Shown one piece after another: positions 1 to 13,400 of a stretch of 64,000 nt of DNA. How positions within the stretch are numbered: the stretch's first letter is position 1; the number at the start of each line of letters is the position of its first letter. The DNA is from Montifringilla adamsi (Eukaryota; Chordata; Aves; Passeriformes; Passeridae). The notes beneath the pieces were generated by a model that worked only from the letters and a program-made list of their open reading frames with translations, did no database searches and was not told where the DNA came from. The stretch is from the NCBI GenBank assembly GCA_017590115.1, contig JAGGNK010009114.1, forward strand, positions 23,689,978 to 23,753,977. Direction: 5' to 3'. The translations under genes and the position numbers were made by a program.

Positions 1-112
1 CAGCTAAGGGATTGTTTATGCACAAATAGATCTAAGTCCTATCTGACTGACTGTCGGACCTGGAGCTCTGCAGCAGCGTGGCAAGGGTGGGGCAGCAGCA
101 CCACAGGTTTAA

Positions 113-385
113 CCATGGAGTCGTGGAATGGTTTGTGTTGGAAGAAACCCTAAAGACCATCTCATTCCAGCTTATCTTCCCCATTTCACTGGAGCCCATC
201 CAGCCTTGGGCACTTCCAGGGATGGAGCACCCACAGCTTCTCTGAGCAACCTGTGCCAGGGCCTCCCCACCCTCACAGGGAACAATTTCTTCTGGATATC
301 CAACCTGATCCTGCCCTTTGTCAGCTTGAAGCCATTGCCCCTTGTCCTGTCACTGCAGACCCCTGTAAAAAGGCAAACTCAAAGC
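113..385 (-). mobile_element. CR1 LINE 3'-end fragment
   Basis: Read on the minus strand, this stretch follows the typical 3' end of bird CR1 retroposons. It has a phrase about a bracketed 'gagggtggggaggccctggc', then 'agagaagctgtgggtgctcc', then a terminal segment resembling 'aaaccattccacgactccat' next to position 113. It is 5'-truncated, as most CR1 copies are, and has no intact reading frame. The family assignment rests on remembered CR1 3' consensus wording; no alignment was run. Confidence 0.75.
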
Positions 386-2259
386 AGGAATGAGATGGCA
401 GGCTGAGTATGAGGGGGTTTTCATTGCATCCATTAGAAATTCAAACTCCTGGAGGAGTTTGCAAGCTGTATCCTACACCTTCAGAAACTTGGATTTTAAA
501 TAGCACAAAGCTTGAGTGAGAGGGTTTTTTGTGTTGTGGACTTGTGGATAGGTAAAGATAATGTTTGGAAAATGCAGTTTTATGATTAGGTTCTTCTTTA
601 ACTGGGTCAAAAAACTCATGTTAGGATGAGTCATAATTTTGCTTTTACTAGAATTTTATGTGTAATTGGCAAATGCCAAATGTTTTCCATGTGAAAACAA
701 GGCCTAACTCCTAAATTACAATTAACATTGCACAGGTCACTCTTTAAAACATTAGAAATATTCATGTAACTTTGTTATGGTTGAGAGCTTTCTGTGTAGT
801 AACTGGAAGACCCATTTTTCATAACAGTGTTAAAGAAGAAAATGATGGTGTCAGAAGGTTTGCTATTCTTCCTTACCAGTCATTTTCCTGGCATGTATTT
901 GGATGTCTCTCAGCCTTTTGTACCTGGGAGCAGAGGTTATAATAATGGCTTTAAATGTCTAATCTTGTGCAATAAAACCCCTGCCATTAATGCAAGGTTA
1001 AGTACCTGATTTTTAAACCTCTGAAGGTCAGGAAGGAAAGGGGATAAAATTACCAATGCAATTTAGCTTGGGAACTTAATGTATTAAACAGAGTTTACAA
1101 CTGCACACTGTAGTGGAGGAACATCTGTCACAATAGAATGAAAAACATGTTTATAATGACTTAACTGCTTCTCTGAGTGATCAGGAAGCACAGAAATCAA
1201 TGCAAAGCTGAGGCAGGACCCCAGGACAGGGGAGCTGCAGCTCCTTGGGGCCAGGGAATCATTCCTCCCAGGAGCAGGAGTTTGTAAGGCTCCACTGCAC
1301 AATGGAATATGGGGATGGGCACTGGCTCAATTATCTGGACAGAGAAGAAAAAGGCCTCTTCCATCAAAGATTTTAACTTCAGGCTTCAGACTAGTGTTTT
1401 CTGGTGGGATTCCTTGCACCATCCTGAGCAAAAGTCTGAAATAGCAACTGGAGAATGGTTGCACAATATAAACCAGTTATTTGTGGAAGGTGACAGCCTG
1501 CCTCATCTAATTTTTTTACAGAATCTATAAAAACAGCAGGAAGAAAATTGCCTCCTTTTAACTTTCTCACCTGTTTTTTTTTTGACCTTTATGAAGCCCG
1601 GTTAAATCCTTTTGTCTCCGAATCCTCCTTGATAATTTAGCCATACTGAATTTAATGTCTTTTTGAACTTGAGCTTGGTCAACAGCCTGATAGTCTTTAA
1701 TTTTGTGATGCATTTTGCCTTTATTTGCTGTGAAATGTTATGCCAGAACTCCATACAAGAGTTTCCAAAAAGTTTTATAGTTCCTTTGCTTGCAGTGTGT
1801 CCTGCTACTGCAGTATTTAAAAAGAGAGAATTAGGTGAAAATCTCCCAAAGGATTCAGTGCAGTGATTTCAGTTTGCTTTAATTAAGTTTCCTTCTTTCT
1901 CCCTTGAAGCTGAGTCTCCTCCGAGGCTTGGCACATGCTTTGGAAACAGTCACCACAATTCTCATCAGCCCAGTGAAAACTGCAGCAAGGCTCAAATTGC
2001 AGCTGAGCTTTCAGAAACTCAGAACTCATCTCTGGTGGGTGCCAGTTGTGTGAAATGAGTCAAAATTCAGCATGAATTTAGTCTAAATCAGACCTGAATT
2101 TTTGTTCCATGGACCTAATAGCCCTAAAAAAAGCACAGGTAAGGATGTGCTAATTTGATGTTTATCAATTGGCTGTGAGATTTTGAGGAAGCTTACCCAA
2201 GGATGCAGCTTATCAGAGGAGAGAAGCTGCAATTAAATAGAAATAATTACCTGTCCCTT
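386..2259. other. unannotated 3'-flank or intron, AT-rich
   Basis: I see no supported exon, RNA gene or clear repeat. The short open frames here have no recognisable domain or codon pattern, and no EGF-like cysteine pattern appears on the minus strand. Confidence 0.5.
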
Positions 2260-2385
2260 GGGTGATCTTTGCAACTGCTGCTTTTCCTTTTTTTTTTTTT
2301 TTTTTTTTCTTTCCTTTCCATCCTGTCATCGGGTGATCTTTGCAACTTCTGCTTTTTTTTCTTCTTTCCTTTCCATCCTGTCATC
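2260..2385. repeat. local tandem duplication with poly-T tract
   Basis: A unit beginning 'gggtgatctttgcaact' at 2260 and ending 'tttccatcctgtcatc' is repeated immediately from 2331 to about 2385. The first copy contains a 21-base T run (2288-2308), which the second copy has only as a short T-rich patch, so the copies are about 71 and 55 bp. This is a direct sequence observation; a slippage or unequal-exchange origin is inferred. Confidence 0.85.
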
Positions 2386-5300
2386 ACCAGAAACAACTTG
2401 TCCTCTCCCATCTCCTTGCTCAGCCTCTTTCACACCTCTGCTTTGGTGTGTCCACATCCTCCATCCTTACCAGGGCAAGCAATGGCCATGTGGGCTGAAG
2501 CAGTAAGGAAGGATCTCTCCTTTCCTGGGTTCTTGCACACATTATCTCCATGCCAGGCTATCTTTGTGCCAGTTACCTCATGGCAGCTCACATATTGGTA
2601 AACAATCATTTGGACAAGCTCAAAAAATTATTCCAGGCTGCAGATGTTATTGGTTTTGCTGGATAATTATCAAAAATAACAGGGAAGAGAACTGTTGCCA
2701 GAGTGGATTATCGTGTGCCAAGAATGAATTTCTACTCATGGCATAACTCAGTTTGAGTTAAAAATCAAGACTGGGCTACTTCTGTGGTCCAAGGGCACAG
2801 GGGCTCCCAGGGGTGTCATTGGTGAGGTTGATGCATCACCAATGGGATGATGAAGAGGGTAGAAGGACATTGAGGATTTCAGGGAAGCAGACGTGTTCCA
2901 TGCTGCTCCTCACAGGTGTGTGGTGCTTCTGGTAACAGCAGGTAATGGTGAGACATACCTAGAGGATTGGTGGGACATTAGGGATTTATTCCCCACTAAT
3001 CCTTTCCATGAGGTTATCCTTCTAAAGGGAAGATTTTCAAAACAAGTCTTAATAATGGAAGTTACTGAAGTATAGAACATTTTAATGCCTCTGCTGAAGG
3101 TCTGTGGTAAATTTGTGGCAGATTTGGGATTAAAATTGGTGTTTACTCTCCCCCTAGTCTTAAACACAGTCTCACACAGACTTAACAGAGTCTTTCTGAC
3201 TCAGTTCTGTCTGGCAGCATCTTCCAAAAGCTATGAACTGCTAACTCATTCCTACAATGTATTCTGCTTCCTCCTGTGGCAAACAAAACCTAACCACATA
3301 TATCTGTAAATGGAAGAATGGATGATAATCTTCAAATAGCGCAAAAAAACCCCAACCAAACAAACAAAAAAAAAAAAAAAACCCCAAAAAAACACATGGA
3401 GGAGAACAACTTAAATGTCAACAAACTGATCACTTTCTGACCCTGGGTGCAAGCAAGATATTGTCAGAAGGTTACTAATGCATAAAATTCTGTTCTAGAA
3501 GGCCAGGTAGAAGAACGTGTCCACTTCAAGAGTATTTCCAATATCCTTCAGCCGAGCCTTGAGCCTGATCTCTCAAAAATAAATAAATATTCAGCTACAT
3601 GGAGTATTACTTAGCTATTGCATAAGTAGGCTGACAAGATATTTCTGGTACAACTAGCAATGACAGTAAGAAGGAAATTAGTGTAATAACTGAGAAGAGA
3701 TGATAGTTTATGGAAAATCTGTTCATAACCTCAAGAAGCTTGTTCATAATTGTTACTGCTCTCCCCAGAATGGCTGGAGAATGTCATTGCCTACATTTTT
3801 TTTAAGTGCAGTTACTAGAGTGTATTTTCATGGTCTATCTGTAAGAGCCTTAAGAGTCATAATAAAATAAACCAACCTTACTAAAGTTTAGTTATATTTG
3901 TTTATTTATTTATCCAAGGTCAGAAAATTTATATAAAAATACAGGTGTAAGTAGGAAAACATCTTATAGCTGTGATGTTTGTTAATAATGGAAATGCCAG
4001 CAGATTTCAGAATGCTTTTAGCACATTTCTGCCTGAATTGTTTGTCATAAGCCTGTACCTGTGTTTAATGTGTGTCTGTTCTGTGTGTTCAACACATAGT
4101 TTAAGAATTGACTGATAGATATTTAAGTCCATTATGGTAATGGACAGAGAGCTTCAGAAAGGGTGAAATTGAGCATTATGCATTTTAGTGGAGCTTTGTG
4201 AAGTTGCAGCCTTCAATTTGCTCCAAACCAGTGGAGCTAAGCCAATGTTCACAAAGATGAGAAATGTTAGAGAAATAAACCTATAGCTTTTTTCTGTCTT
4301 AGAGGTTAAAATTCTCTAATACTTTGTGATGAGAGTAAGCTTTATTGCATGTATTTTGTGGTATTTCAGACAGTTGCTGCATTATGTTGTTTTATTTTAG
4401 CATTGATGCAAGATGCCAACTTCCAGGTGAAAATGTTCTGGAGGACTAGTGAATTTTATATGTCAGTGAACTCTTTTTTTTCTGTTAATAGGTTGTATTA
4501 CACATAAAACCACACTAAGCTACAATGAGCTCAAGGTTTTTTGATACCTCTTTTACTCAGCTCAGGTGGAAAGCAAGAGTAACACTGAGAGAAATTAAAG
4601 GATGTGTGAACTCATTATCTATGTAAATGTCATCTGAAGTAGAATTAAGTGTTTTTTATCAATTTGAAACAGAGTAGCATTAAAAGAAGAAGAAGTAAGC
4701 TACCACTTACTTTTTGGTAAGCTACCACCTGAAATATCATTTATTTAAACCTCTCTCCTTAAATTCTTACTTTTAAACTTAAAAGAAGTAGTTTGATCAA
4801 CTTTGTGGTAGTAGATCAACTTTGCATTTATTAATGATAACAATAGTGGAATATATTGTTCAGGCTATGACAAATGATTTAGAAATAAAAGGAGGTATTT
4901 TAATGTGAATATAATCAGTAAATTGAACAAGTATTTGTTATTGCAACATGCATATCCTGTGAGATGAACACTGAATGCTCTTCTACCATGGTAACAATGA
5001 CAATAGTATTTACCTTCAAAATAACCTTCTACTTTTAAAATAATAAGGTTGGCCAACTACTAGAAAATACTTAGATTTTAACCAACATAGCTCTAGAACT
5101 GAAATTTGATAAGCTTTCTATGTATGTTTAACTGTTTACTTTCACATAATAGATGAAGTTCAGTTAATGAAAATGATGTACTGAACTGGTAAAAGGACAC
5201 CTCATTCTTAAAGCTTTTCTTGCTTGTAAAATTGACTTTATTTTTAAGGGGAAAACCTTCTATCAAATATCCCAGTTAATTGGAAGACTGTACTTGTGAT

Positions 5301-6954
5301 TTAATGGCACAGAAAGCAGTCAAGACCGCTGAAAGTCTCTAGGGGATGGTAAAAGGTAACAAGTCCTCCTTGTGTGGAGCCAATAGCTGCACTTAAAATT
5401 CAAAAGATTAGTAGATAACACTTTATTATTCCAGCCTGATTATCATAACTCTGTATTTTATTTATATATTTCTAAGTGAAGCCTGAAGGCATTGAAGTTT
5501 GTAATGTTCCTCACCTCTTATTTGCTTTATCTCCATTTCACTCTCATCCCCCACTATCTCCAGCAGAGGTTATTTCCACAATCTTTTCTCATCCTGCTGA
5601 TAGAGTTAGTGCTAGTTTCTTTAGTTATCAGTATTTAATCAGGGAAGGTGCCTGAGTAAAGAGAAGGAAATCTGCTGTGTGCTGAGAGGTGAGAAATGCC
5701 AGGTTTGTGGCACTGAGTGCAGTCTGGGTCTGACCCCTTCCCCTGTCCATACAGTGCCCTGGATGGAGCAGGATCCTACAGAAAAGTCTCTCCTTGCAAT
5801 TAAAGCCCATATCACTCCATTTATGAGGGCTTTGTCAGGGTTTACAGGATAAATATCAGTCTGGCGTTATCTGACAACGACAGCCTGACATAGAAATTTT
5901 AAAAGATAAATTGCCTGGTTTTAGGACAAAAACAGCCTTTGAGGATGGTTACAGAAGATATTGCACTTGCAATCCTGATTCTCCTGGTGCCATTGCAGGA
6001 GCAGGGACATTATCTGGCAGTCCTGGGGTGGGGAATAAAGGTCTTATGGGACCTGTGCCTGCAGGGATCTTCTCTGGCATCCAAAGTGGCTTTGCAGACA
6101 CAAAATTACCCTTGTGAGGTTATTTCTGCTGTGCAGCAGTGCTCCTGCATGATCCTACAGCCATCCCATGTCCCACAAGCACAGTTTGCAGCTGTGTTCC
6201 AGGATTCCAGCATTTCGGGATGTTGGAGGAAAACCTAAAGACATTTCTGCTCCCACAAGCCATGGTCCTGGCAGCTGGGGGCTCACAGGACACAGTGAGA
6301 CCCTTCTCCCTCTGCTCCCATGAAATACATCAGATTTCTCTGATTAGGCCTCCTGTAGCCCTGTGTTAGCACAAACCAGAGTTCCCATGGAAAATAACAT
6401 CCCATGGCCAAATTAAGTTTTGCTGCAATGACTGGATGAAGCTGTGCTGCTGAATGCTCCCTGCCTTTCTCTTTTCTCCGAATGCCTTCTGCTGTATGAA
6501 ATCACCAGCCAAGCAGGCTGCTTTGCTCAAAATAAGGCCTGGCAGTTGTAAGAATGTCAATGTTGTGGGTAGTATGTGTAAGATAGCAAAAAATTCCCAG
6601 TGCAGCTCATCAACAGCTGGGTTTTGTGTGAACGTTTCTGTCCACAGCATTTGCTACCCATGAAAATGAGACTACTGTCTCTTCATAAATATCCAATGAG
6701 CTGTAATGTCATCAGTCTTCCTAAAAATAAAATATTCAACACTGTAAATGGTATTTGACCTCTATTACAGTGTCTGGAGGATTGAAAATGCTCCAATTTC
6801 AGGCTGTGTTGTCCCACATGCCTCAGCCTGTGCTCTGTGTGTACATGGGATGTGAGGAGGGAGAGCAGCCTGAGTGAGTGCTGCCTTTCCCCAGCACTTT
6901 GCTGTGCTTCCACTTGTGTTTTAGACATTTTACTGGAAATTTGGGAAATGTGCT
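2386..6954. other. unannotated AT-rich non-coding stretch
   Basis: No exon or RNA gene is supported. It contains the A/C tract listed at 3342-3396 and short ATTT-type runs near 3900. The short open frames carry no recognisable domain. If VWDE has a far-downstream terminal exon or long 3' UTR, it could lie here, but I could not identify one. Confidence 0.45.
3342..3396. repeat. A/C-only low-complexity tract
   Basis: The plus strand has only A and C for about 55 bases, including a 19-base A run flanked by CAAA and CCCC blocks. It is similar in kind to the much larger tract at 42833-43037. It may be the decayed tail of a retroposon, but no body was recognised upstream. Confidence 0.85.
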
Positions 6955-7432
6955 ACTGGGACAGGAGTTCAGACAAGTTTGCCCACAACACTGAGCTGTG
7001 GTCACCTGCAGGAAGGGAGCGATGCCAACCAGAGGGACCTTGACAGTCTTGAGAGAAGGACACTGTGAGCATCATGACTTCAACAAGGCCAAGTGCAAGG
7101 TCCTGCACCTCTGTCAGGGCAATCCCAAACTCAAAGAATGGCTGGGAGGAGGATGGATTGCGAGCAGCCCTGTGGAGAAGGGACAAGGGCTTTAAACTGA
7201 AACAGGGATTAGGCAATTTGTAGAAATTCTCTGCTATGAGGTGGGCAGGCCCTGGCACAGGGTGCCCAGAGAAGCTGTGGCTGCCCCTGGATCCCTGGCA
7301 GTGTCCAAGGCCAGGCTGGTTGGGGCTTGGAGCAACCGGGGACAGTGGATGGTGTTCCTGCTATGGCAGGGGGTGGGACAGGATGAGCTTTGGTTCCTCC
7401 TAACCTAAACCATTCTGTGACTCTCTGACTGT
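6955..7432 (+). mobile_element. CR1 LINE 3' fragment with ORF2 remnant
   Basis: The left part reads like the end of CR1 ORF2: translated pieces such as 'DFNKAKCKVLHLCQGNPK' near 7078-7130 match the C-terminal reverse-transcriptase region of CR1 elements. The right part reads as the CR1 3' UTR, with 'ggcacagggtgcccagagaa' and 'gtccaaggccaggctggttg', and a terminal 'accattctgtgactctctga' near 7430. Frames are interrupted and no promoter or 5' end is present, so this is a dead 5'-truncated copy. It lies on the strand opposite to VWDE. Confidence 0.88.
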
Positions 7433-10284
7433 CTATATGGGACCAAACTGAATTCCATCAGTTTCTCCTTCAATTTTTCAGAGTTAATCTTTGCAGGATT
7501 ATTTCAAAAGCTATGCTTACAGCTTCCTTCTGAGCACTGATAACATATGTTTGAAAACGAGGATGAATTTGCCATCAAGAGCTACCATATTTTTCTTTAA
7601 CAGCCAATAAATAATACTTTGTGCTGCTGAATGAGCGAAGCTGAACTAGTGCCTTAAGTTATTTGAAAACACAGGATTATTATGGCCTAATGTCTATTCT
7701 CATTTCTGTCAGAATATCCATCATACTTCTATTTTGAAACCAAAGATAAGGAGTAAGGAATATCTTGTCTCTAGGGCTTTGAGTTGCAATGGGAACTACT
7801 TAAAGAAAGGAAGGGAATAAAGAGGAGTAGGTTGATGGTGAGGTTTTTGTCTCTATATGTACAGAGGGCGCACTAACAGCAATATGAATAATGGTAAAAA
7901 TGAGTTTATTAAGAAGAATTCATGTCAAACAAATTGTTTTCTCTGGAAAGCTGTGTGTGCCTGGATTTCAGTGACTTTTGCAGCTGTGTCAGGATTATTT
8001 TCTTGCTGAGGAAACCTGGCCCAGCTGTGTTTGCAATGGGGAGAGGAGGGAGCAAACCTGAGGAGCTTCTGGTGGTTCACACACCCGTGAGGGCACTTTT
8101 TGCCAGTGAGGTTCCACTGGCTGTGCCCTGTGTCTGGTGCCAACCTAAAAGATTTTTCAGGTATAATTCCTCTCTTCGTTATAAAGTACTGGTAAACTCA
8201 GATTTTAACTGTTAATCCCTTCTTCAGCTCAAAACTAAACTTCTAGCTTTTTTTCTGCTTATATCAACAGTTTATAAAAGCAAGGAAATAGCAATTGAGG
8301 TGCATTTAGTTTAGTGATAAACAAACACAAAAATAGGAAATGGGTAATTTTACCCAAGTATCATCTTTACATTTGGAGATATCAGATTGGCTGAAAAAAA
8401 TTATTTATTTTTTCCTGATTTTGAGGATGGATTATGCAATTTCCCATCCCTTTTCATTGTATATTTTGATCCCATTCAAAGTTTTGGTGCTCTGAGCAGG
8501 CATATTTCTTCATTAGAAATTGTTTACCTGATTGGAAAGATAATATGTAAATATTTTCATTGTCTTGATGGTAATTTTATAAAATAATGATGAGACACAG
8601 GAATATTAAATTAATTTTTTGAAAGTCTAACAGCCAAACTTGGTCTGATTCTGTCTCTTTGAGTTATACATTATTTTACCTATAAACTACTAATTAAAAA
8701 CTAAGTGCATTGTGCTCAATAAATGTCCACTTGGATTTGTGTTCCCTAGTAGTTACTTGTATCAAAGAGAAGCAAACAATCATTTTATAATTTTTAATGG
8801 AAGTGTATTATTTAATAATGTTTTAGCTTTTGTCTTCAGTAACTCTTGCTGTAATTTTGTTAACGTAAAGTAATCTCTGATTAGTTTCTTTGGCATATTA
8901 AACAATGACAATGTGCTTTTCAATAAGGATACACTGAGGAATGGTTTCAAATCCCAGTGCCTGCTAGACTTCTTTCTAATTTGCAAATAATTTTAGGCTT
9001 CTTTTTTTTTTTTTTTTTTTTTTTTGCTGCTACAGCCTAGAACTTAGTTACAAGATCTTTTCTCCAGAATTCAGTTCTGTGTGTTTTGAATTCCTTATAG
9101 ATAACATTTTGAAATCAAAGAAATTCTGTTTTTGGGTCTTCCTTGTTAGTTCACTGCAGCTCTTGAGCTTGGACAGGGGATAGTTCCTGTTCCCTGTGTC
9201 CTCTCCAGAGGGAGCCTGAGGAAGAAATGTGGATGGTTTTTGGGTAGGTCAGTGCATGCACATTGAATGTTTGCTTGATGTCATCCACCTTAAATGAGAG
9301 ACAGAGGGAGAATTCTGCAAATTCTTCCTGGGGGAAGAGAATCTGTAGGTAGGAATCCAGCAGAGATCAAGTGGAATTGGAAGGCTTGTGGAGGAACTAC
9401 AGGGAGCTTTGTTTGTATAAGGGCTGTGAGCTCGACCTCAAAATTAGCTAGAAAACTTTCTAAACTCCTGACTCAATTGTTTTCCTGCTGTTTTAAATCC
9501 TCCCTCCTCAGTCCTGCTATTAATTTTGTGCAAAATTTGATCAAGTAAGAGCTACTTCAGCAGGGTGTTACAAATCTGTGAGCAGCCCTAACTTGGATAA
9601 AACCGAACGTATTGCAGGTGCCCTCTCTTAACCAGGAAAATCTAAAGCTCCTGACTACAAATGCAAGCATGAAATGATCCAAAGTGAAACTCTATCTCAT
9701 GTGGCCTTTTCTCCTTCATCTAAATTTAGCCCTCAAGTACACAGATGCATTTTGCTGTGCCCTTGCACCCAAGGACAGGACTTAGCCTAGAGCATCCAGG
9801 CAAAGCACTCTCCAGCACTCAGGCAGTAACAGATTGCAGAACTTTACTCTCAGTACAGCATTAAAATTGCAGACTAAGCCTAAGTCTTCTTTTCAGGGAC
9901 ACAAAACACCACAAAAACACTGGAAGCACTTTGTGGTGTTGGGCTGCTGGCACAAAACTTTTCTTTTTAAGCACAGGGACAGTTTTTCCCCTGACTATGG
10001 AATATTTATTAGTTTGCAGATTGCTAATTAACTGGGATGAGTGTAGAAGTGCATTTAGGTTCATGTTATAACTTAGCTATTAAAATGTGTTTAGAATTTG
10101 CTTTTCAAAGTTTGTTGCAGTTGAACTGTGTATTAAACAGTGGCAGCCAGGCCTTGGAAGCATTTGCCTTGATTTTGATTTGTCTAAGTTTTAGCTTTTT
10201 TTCATGGTGCTCTGTGTCCTTAAACCAGTCATGGACTTTGAAAAAGTAATGACTTTTGAGTAGTGTTCCATATAACATGATGCA
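7433..10284. other. unannotated AT-rich non-coding stretch
   Basis: No exon or RNA gene is supported. A 24-base T run lies at 9002-9025. Open frames are short and give no family match. Confidence 0.5.
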
Positions 10285-10470
10285 CCATGTCCAGCTGAAT
10301 CTTAAAAGTGTTCAACATTAGGGAACCCACCATTTCTGGGGAGATTATTCAAACACCTGATTTTTCACTGTGAAAATGTTTCCTCATATTTCTAATCAGA
10401 ATCTCCCAGGATTAATTTGTACCCGTAAAACCCTGTCTTTTCTACACAACTCCTCATAAAAAGGGAGTGT
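10285..10470 (-). mobile_element. ancient CR1 LINE fragment
   Basis: On the plus strand the order of words ('agtgttcaacattagggaac', 'gagattattcaaacacctga', 'cactgtgaaaatgtttcctc', 'aatcagaatctcccaggatt') follows the reverse complement of a CR1 3' region, though heavily diverged. The divergence suggests a much older insertion than the copy at 113-385. Boundaries are approximate and the call is by pattern memory only. Confidence 0.5.
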
Positions 10471-13400
10471 CTATCTTCTTGATAGGACACACTTTAAACA
10501 TTCTTCACATGTCGATATTCCTGCTTAGACTGTAATTCCCTAATAGTTTCCTCCTATTTCATGTAAACATCCTTTAATTTTCTTTTCTAATCCAGGTAGT
10601 CTTTAATGTAATAATTTCTAATTCAGATCCTATCTACCCCCAGATTTTTTTTAACAGCTGCTGTAACTTTTCCCAATTTCTTTGGTTTTTTTCTATTCTG
10701 GTTATTTTTAAGGAATGGAAAATCAGTGTTCTGGGATTACTTTGTAATATTTGTATATCCTTATGACACTGTTAATCCTTATGCTCTTGTCTTGCTCAGA
10801 TACCACCCTACTTATTCAAATTTTTTTCTTTTATAATGTCCCGAACCTTGCATAATTTAAATAACTGAGGTTTTTCCTTATTGATCTTCCCAGCTACAGC
10901 CTAAAACAATTTTGTTTAGCTCATTTCTTATGTCTGGATTTATGTCTTTAATCTCAGGTGTTTCCAAGTAGAAGTTGCAAAGTTTTTGCTTCTGTATGAA
11001 GGAATAGTGAATAGAACCAGGTTTTAACTTCTTTTTGTGTGTGAATAGAGCTTTGGTCGTTTTTATCTCCTGAAGGAAATCTCTGCCTCTTGCCTTCATG
11101 AACCTCCAATCTTCTTCAGTAATTTGGTTTGGTGAAGTGATGGCAGGTTGTAGCTGTCGAGGGGAAAATGATTGCTTGGTTTATAAGGGCATAAGCTTTT
11201 AAAAGTGTTTTAATAGCAGGAGAAAGATTTTGAAATGGTCTCTGTATTAAAGGGCAAATGAACATATGAGGTTGATAGTGGCTTGTGGTATTAAACAGAT
11301 AGGCTGCTTCATCTTGTGCACATTGAAATTCTATTTCAGTCCAGCAGACTTAGTTAAAAGGTGAAATAAACAGGCTTGATAATCACAAAGGTTTGGATCT
11401 TCATTCTCTAAGACATCCACATTAGTGACAAACCCTTTGTTGACTCTCAGAAGCTTGACACAGAGTATAGAAGGCATGCAGCTTTTGAACAGGGTAATCT
11501 GGGTTTGCTGCACCCTTATGACAAATCTGTCATACACCTGACAGAGACTCTAACAGCACTGACAATCTAATAAATCAGTCATGGGTAATGCAGGCTGAAA
11601 GCTGCTTCAGGGAGAAAAAAAAAGAAAAGAAAAAGGCAGGGACTTGAGAACAAATCAGGAGCAGGTTCCTTTCTTCCCATGGCTGTAAGGCAAACTGATT
11701 AAAAGTCTCTGTGTCCTCTTAGTAAACTCATTGTGAGATATTCCCATCTTCCTGATACAGCACAAATGCCAGCAAGTTGCGTGTACAGACTGAAGTTATT
11801 CCTAAACAAAGGGAAAAGAAATCTAGCCAGGTGGCAAAGAAATCATCTGGGAAATTGGCTGATTCCACCCAAAACACTGTCATGACAGAAGAATAAAATT
11901 TCAAGAGCAAAGTTAGGACAAAAGAAATTTGACAAAATTACGATCATCAGGATAAAAGTTCTTTCTGGTTCAGACTCTGAGTTTGTCAAGCTAGGGGTTT
12001 TTCCTTGGAGTCACTTTCCAGTTTTAATAGAGAGGCTTCTCCAAGCCAGGTTAGCTGCAGAGTTTGGGAAGTTGTGGAGTTACCTGTCACACTGGAAAGT
12101 AACAACAGAACCGGGTCTGACACAGAGAAGACAGGGAAGAGTGTAATTCTTTGAACTCTGAAGAGGTCAGCTAAGATGTCAAATTGGAACTGAGTTGCCT
12201 GGGACTCAGGCAGAGGCAGAAAATAAAGGAAATTTGTATCTTGGTTTAGGAGCAGAGACAGAACACTTCCTCTTGGGTATGGGAGTGGGGCTGGAGAGGA
12301 GACAGGCACCGGCTGTGCTGCTGGAGCCAACTCCACCTCTGCAGGAGCTCCTTCACCTATGCTGACAGTGCAGGGCCTGGGCTTTTATAAAATAACTGCA
12401 CAAAGCATCTGTGTGTTCCTCTTCCTGGGAGAAACTGGCTAAAATCCCCCAAACCCAGCAGAAATAGATGGGCAGCAATATAGAGGACAGAGCAATGTCT
12501 GTGTCCTTAAAACCTTCCTGTCCAAACCTGCCCCGAGCTCCTGTTCTCAATCACAGTGACAACTTCTTTCTGAATAAAGTTCATTAATTTTGGATGTGGC
12601 AGCTCCTACCTACAGCTCCTGAGTGTGCATTAGTTTGCCCAAGTATAAACAGTAATCTTAGAGGTACATATTGTTATGCATATTTTGTATATTCTGCTAA
12701 GTCCTGCTTCTTCCCTGAATGATATTAATGTTAAAAAATTAATTGAGAATAAAGATGTAGTATAAGGTCCACAGAGCATATCATTAGCTACAGCTTTTGT
12801 AGTTAAATAATTAAAAGGCAAAATAATTCTATGCATAATTCCATGTTCCTTTATTTATGTATATGTAGTATTGCAAAGGCTTTCTCATCTGGGATGTGGT
12901 GTATGACTTGGCAGATCCTCTCAAATTGTCTTCAATTTGAAATGAGCCCCAGATTTTCCTCATTTCCACCCATCCTAGCTGTTGTGTCAGTGATCCATGG
13001 GGAGCAGGGTTTTCTGGCAGGAAGGCTGAGCATTAAATACCCATAGAGACCAGATCATGCTCCTCTCCCTAGGGCTGGTCTCCCTCAGTCAGAATTAGTG
13101 GCTTCTGCTGTTGTAATTATTTGTGGATAAATCAAAGAATGAGATCTGCAGGCACCCAAAAGTGGGACATTTCTGATGCAGAACTGCTGATTTTAAAAAG
13201 AGTAAGGATGCTGTATTTATCTGTTCTACAGAAGGAACATGCACTTCTTTAAACTAAAATGACACTTCATAACATGAGAGAAAAAAACCCTTTTAAAACT
13301 AAATGCTATTTTCCTTTTATGAAATGCTGAATAATACGGCTATTTTTCCATTAAAAATTTTTTGTTGTTGTGGTCTTTTTTTTTTTTTTTTTTTAAAGCA

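Noticed and set aside
11986..12336. 116-codon minus-strand open frame with Pro/Ser-rich N-terminus
   Set aside because: No domain, splice context or cysteine pattern ties it to VWDE or any other family. The length is compatible with chance in a slightly GC-richer patch.
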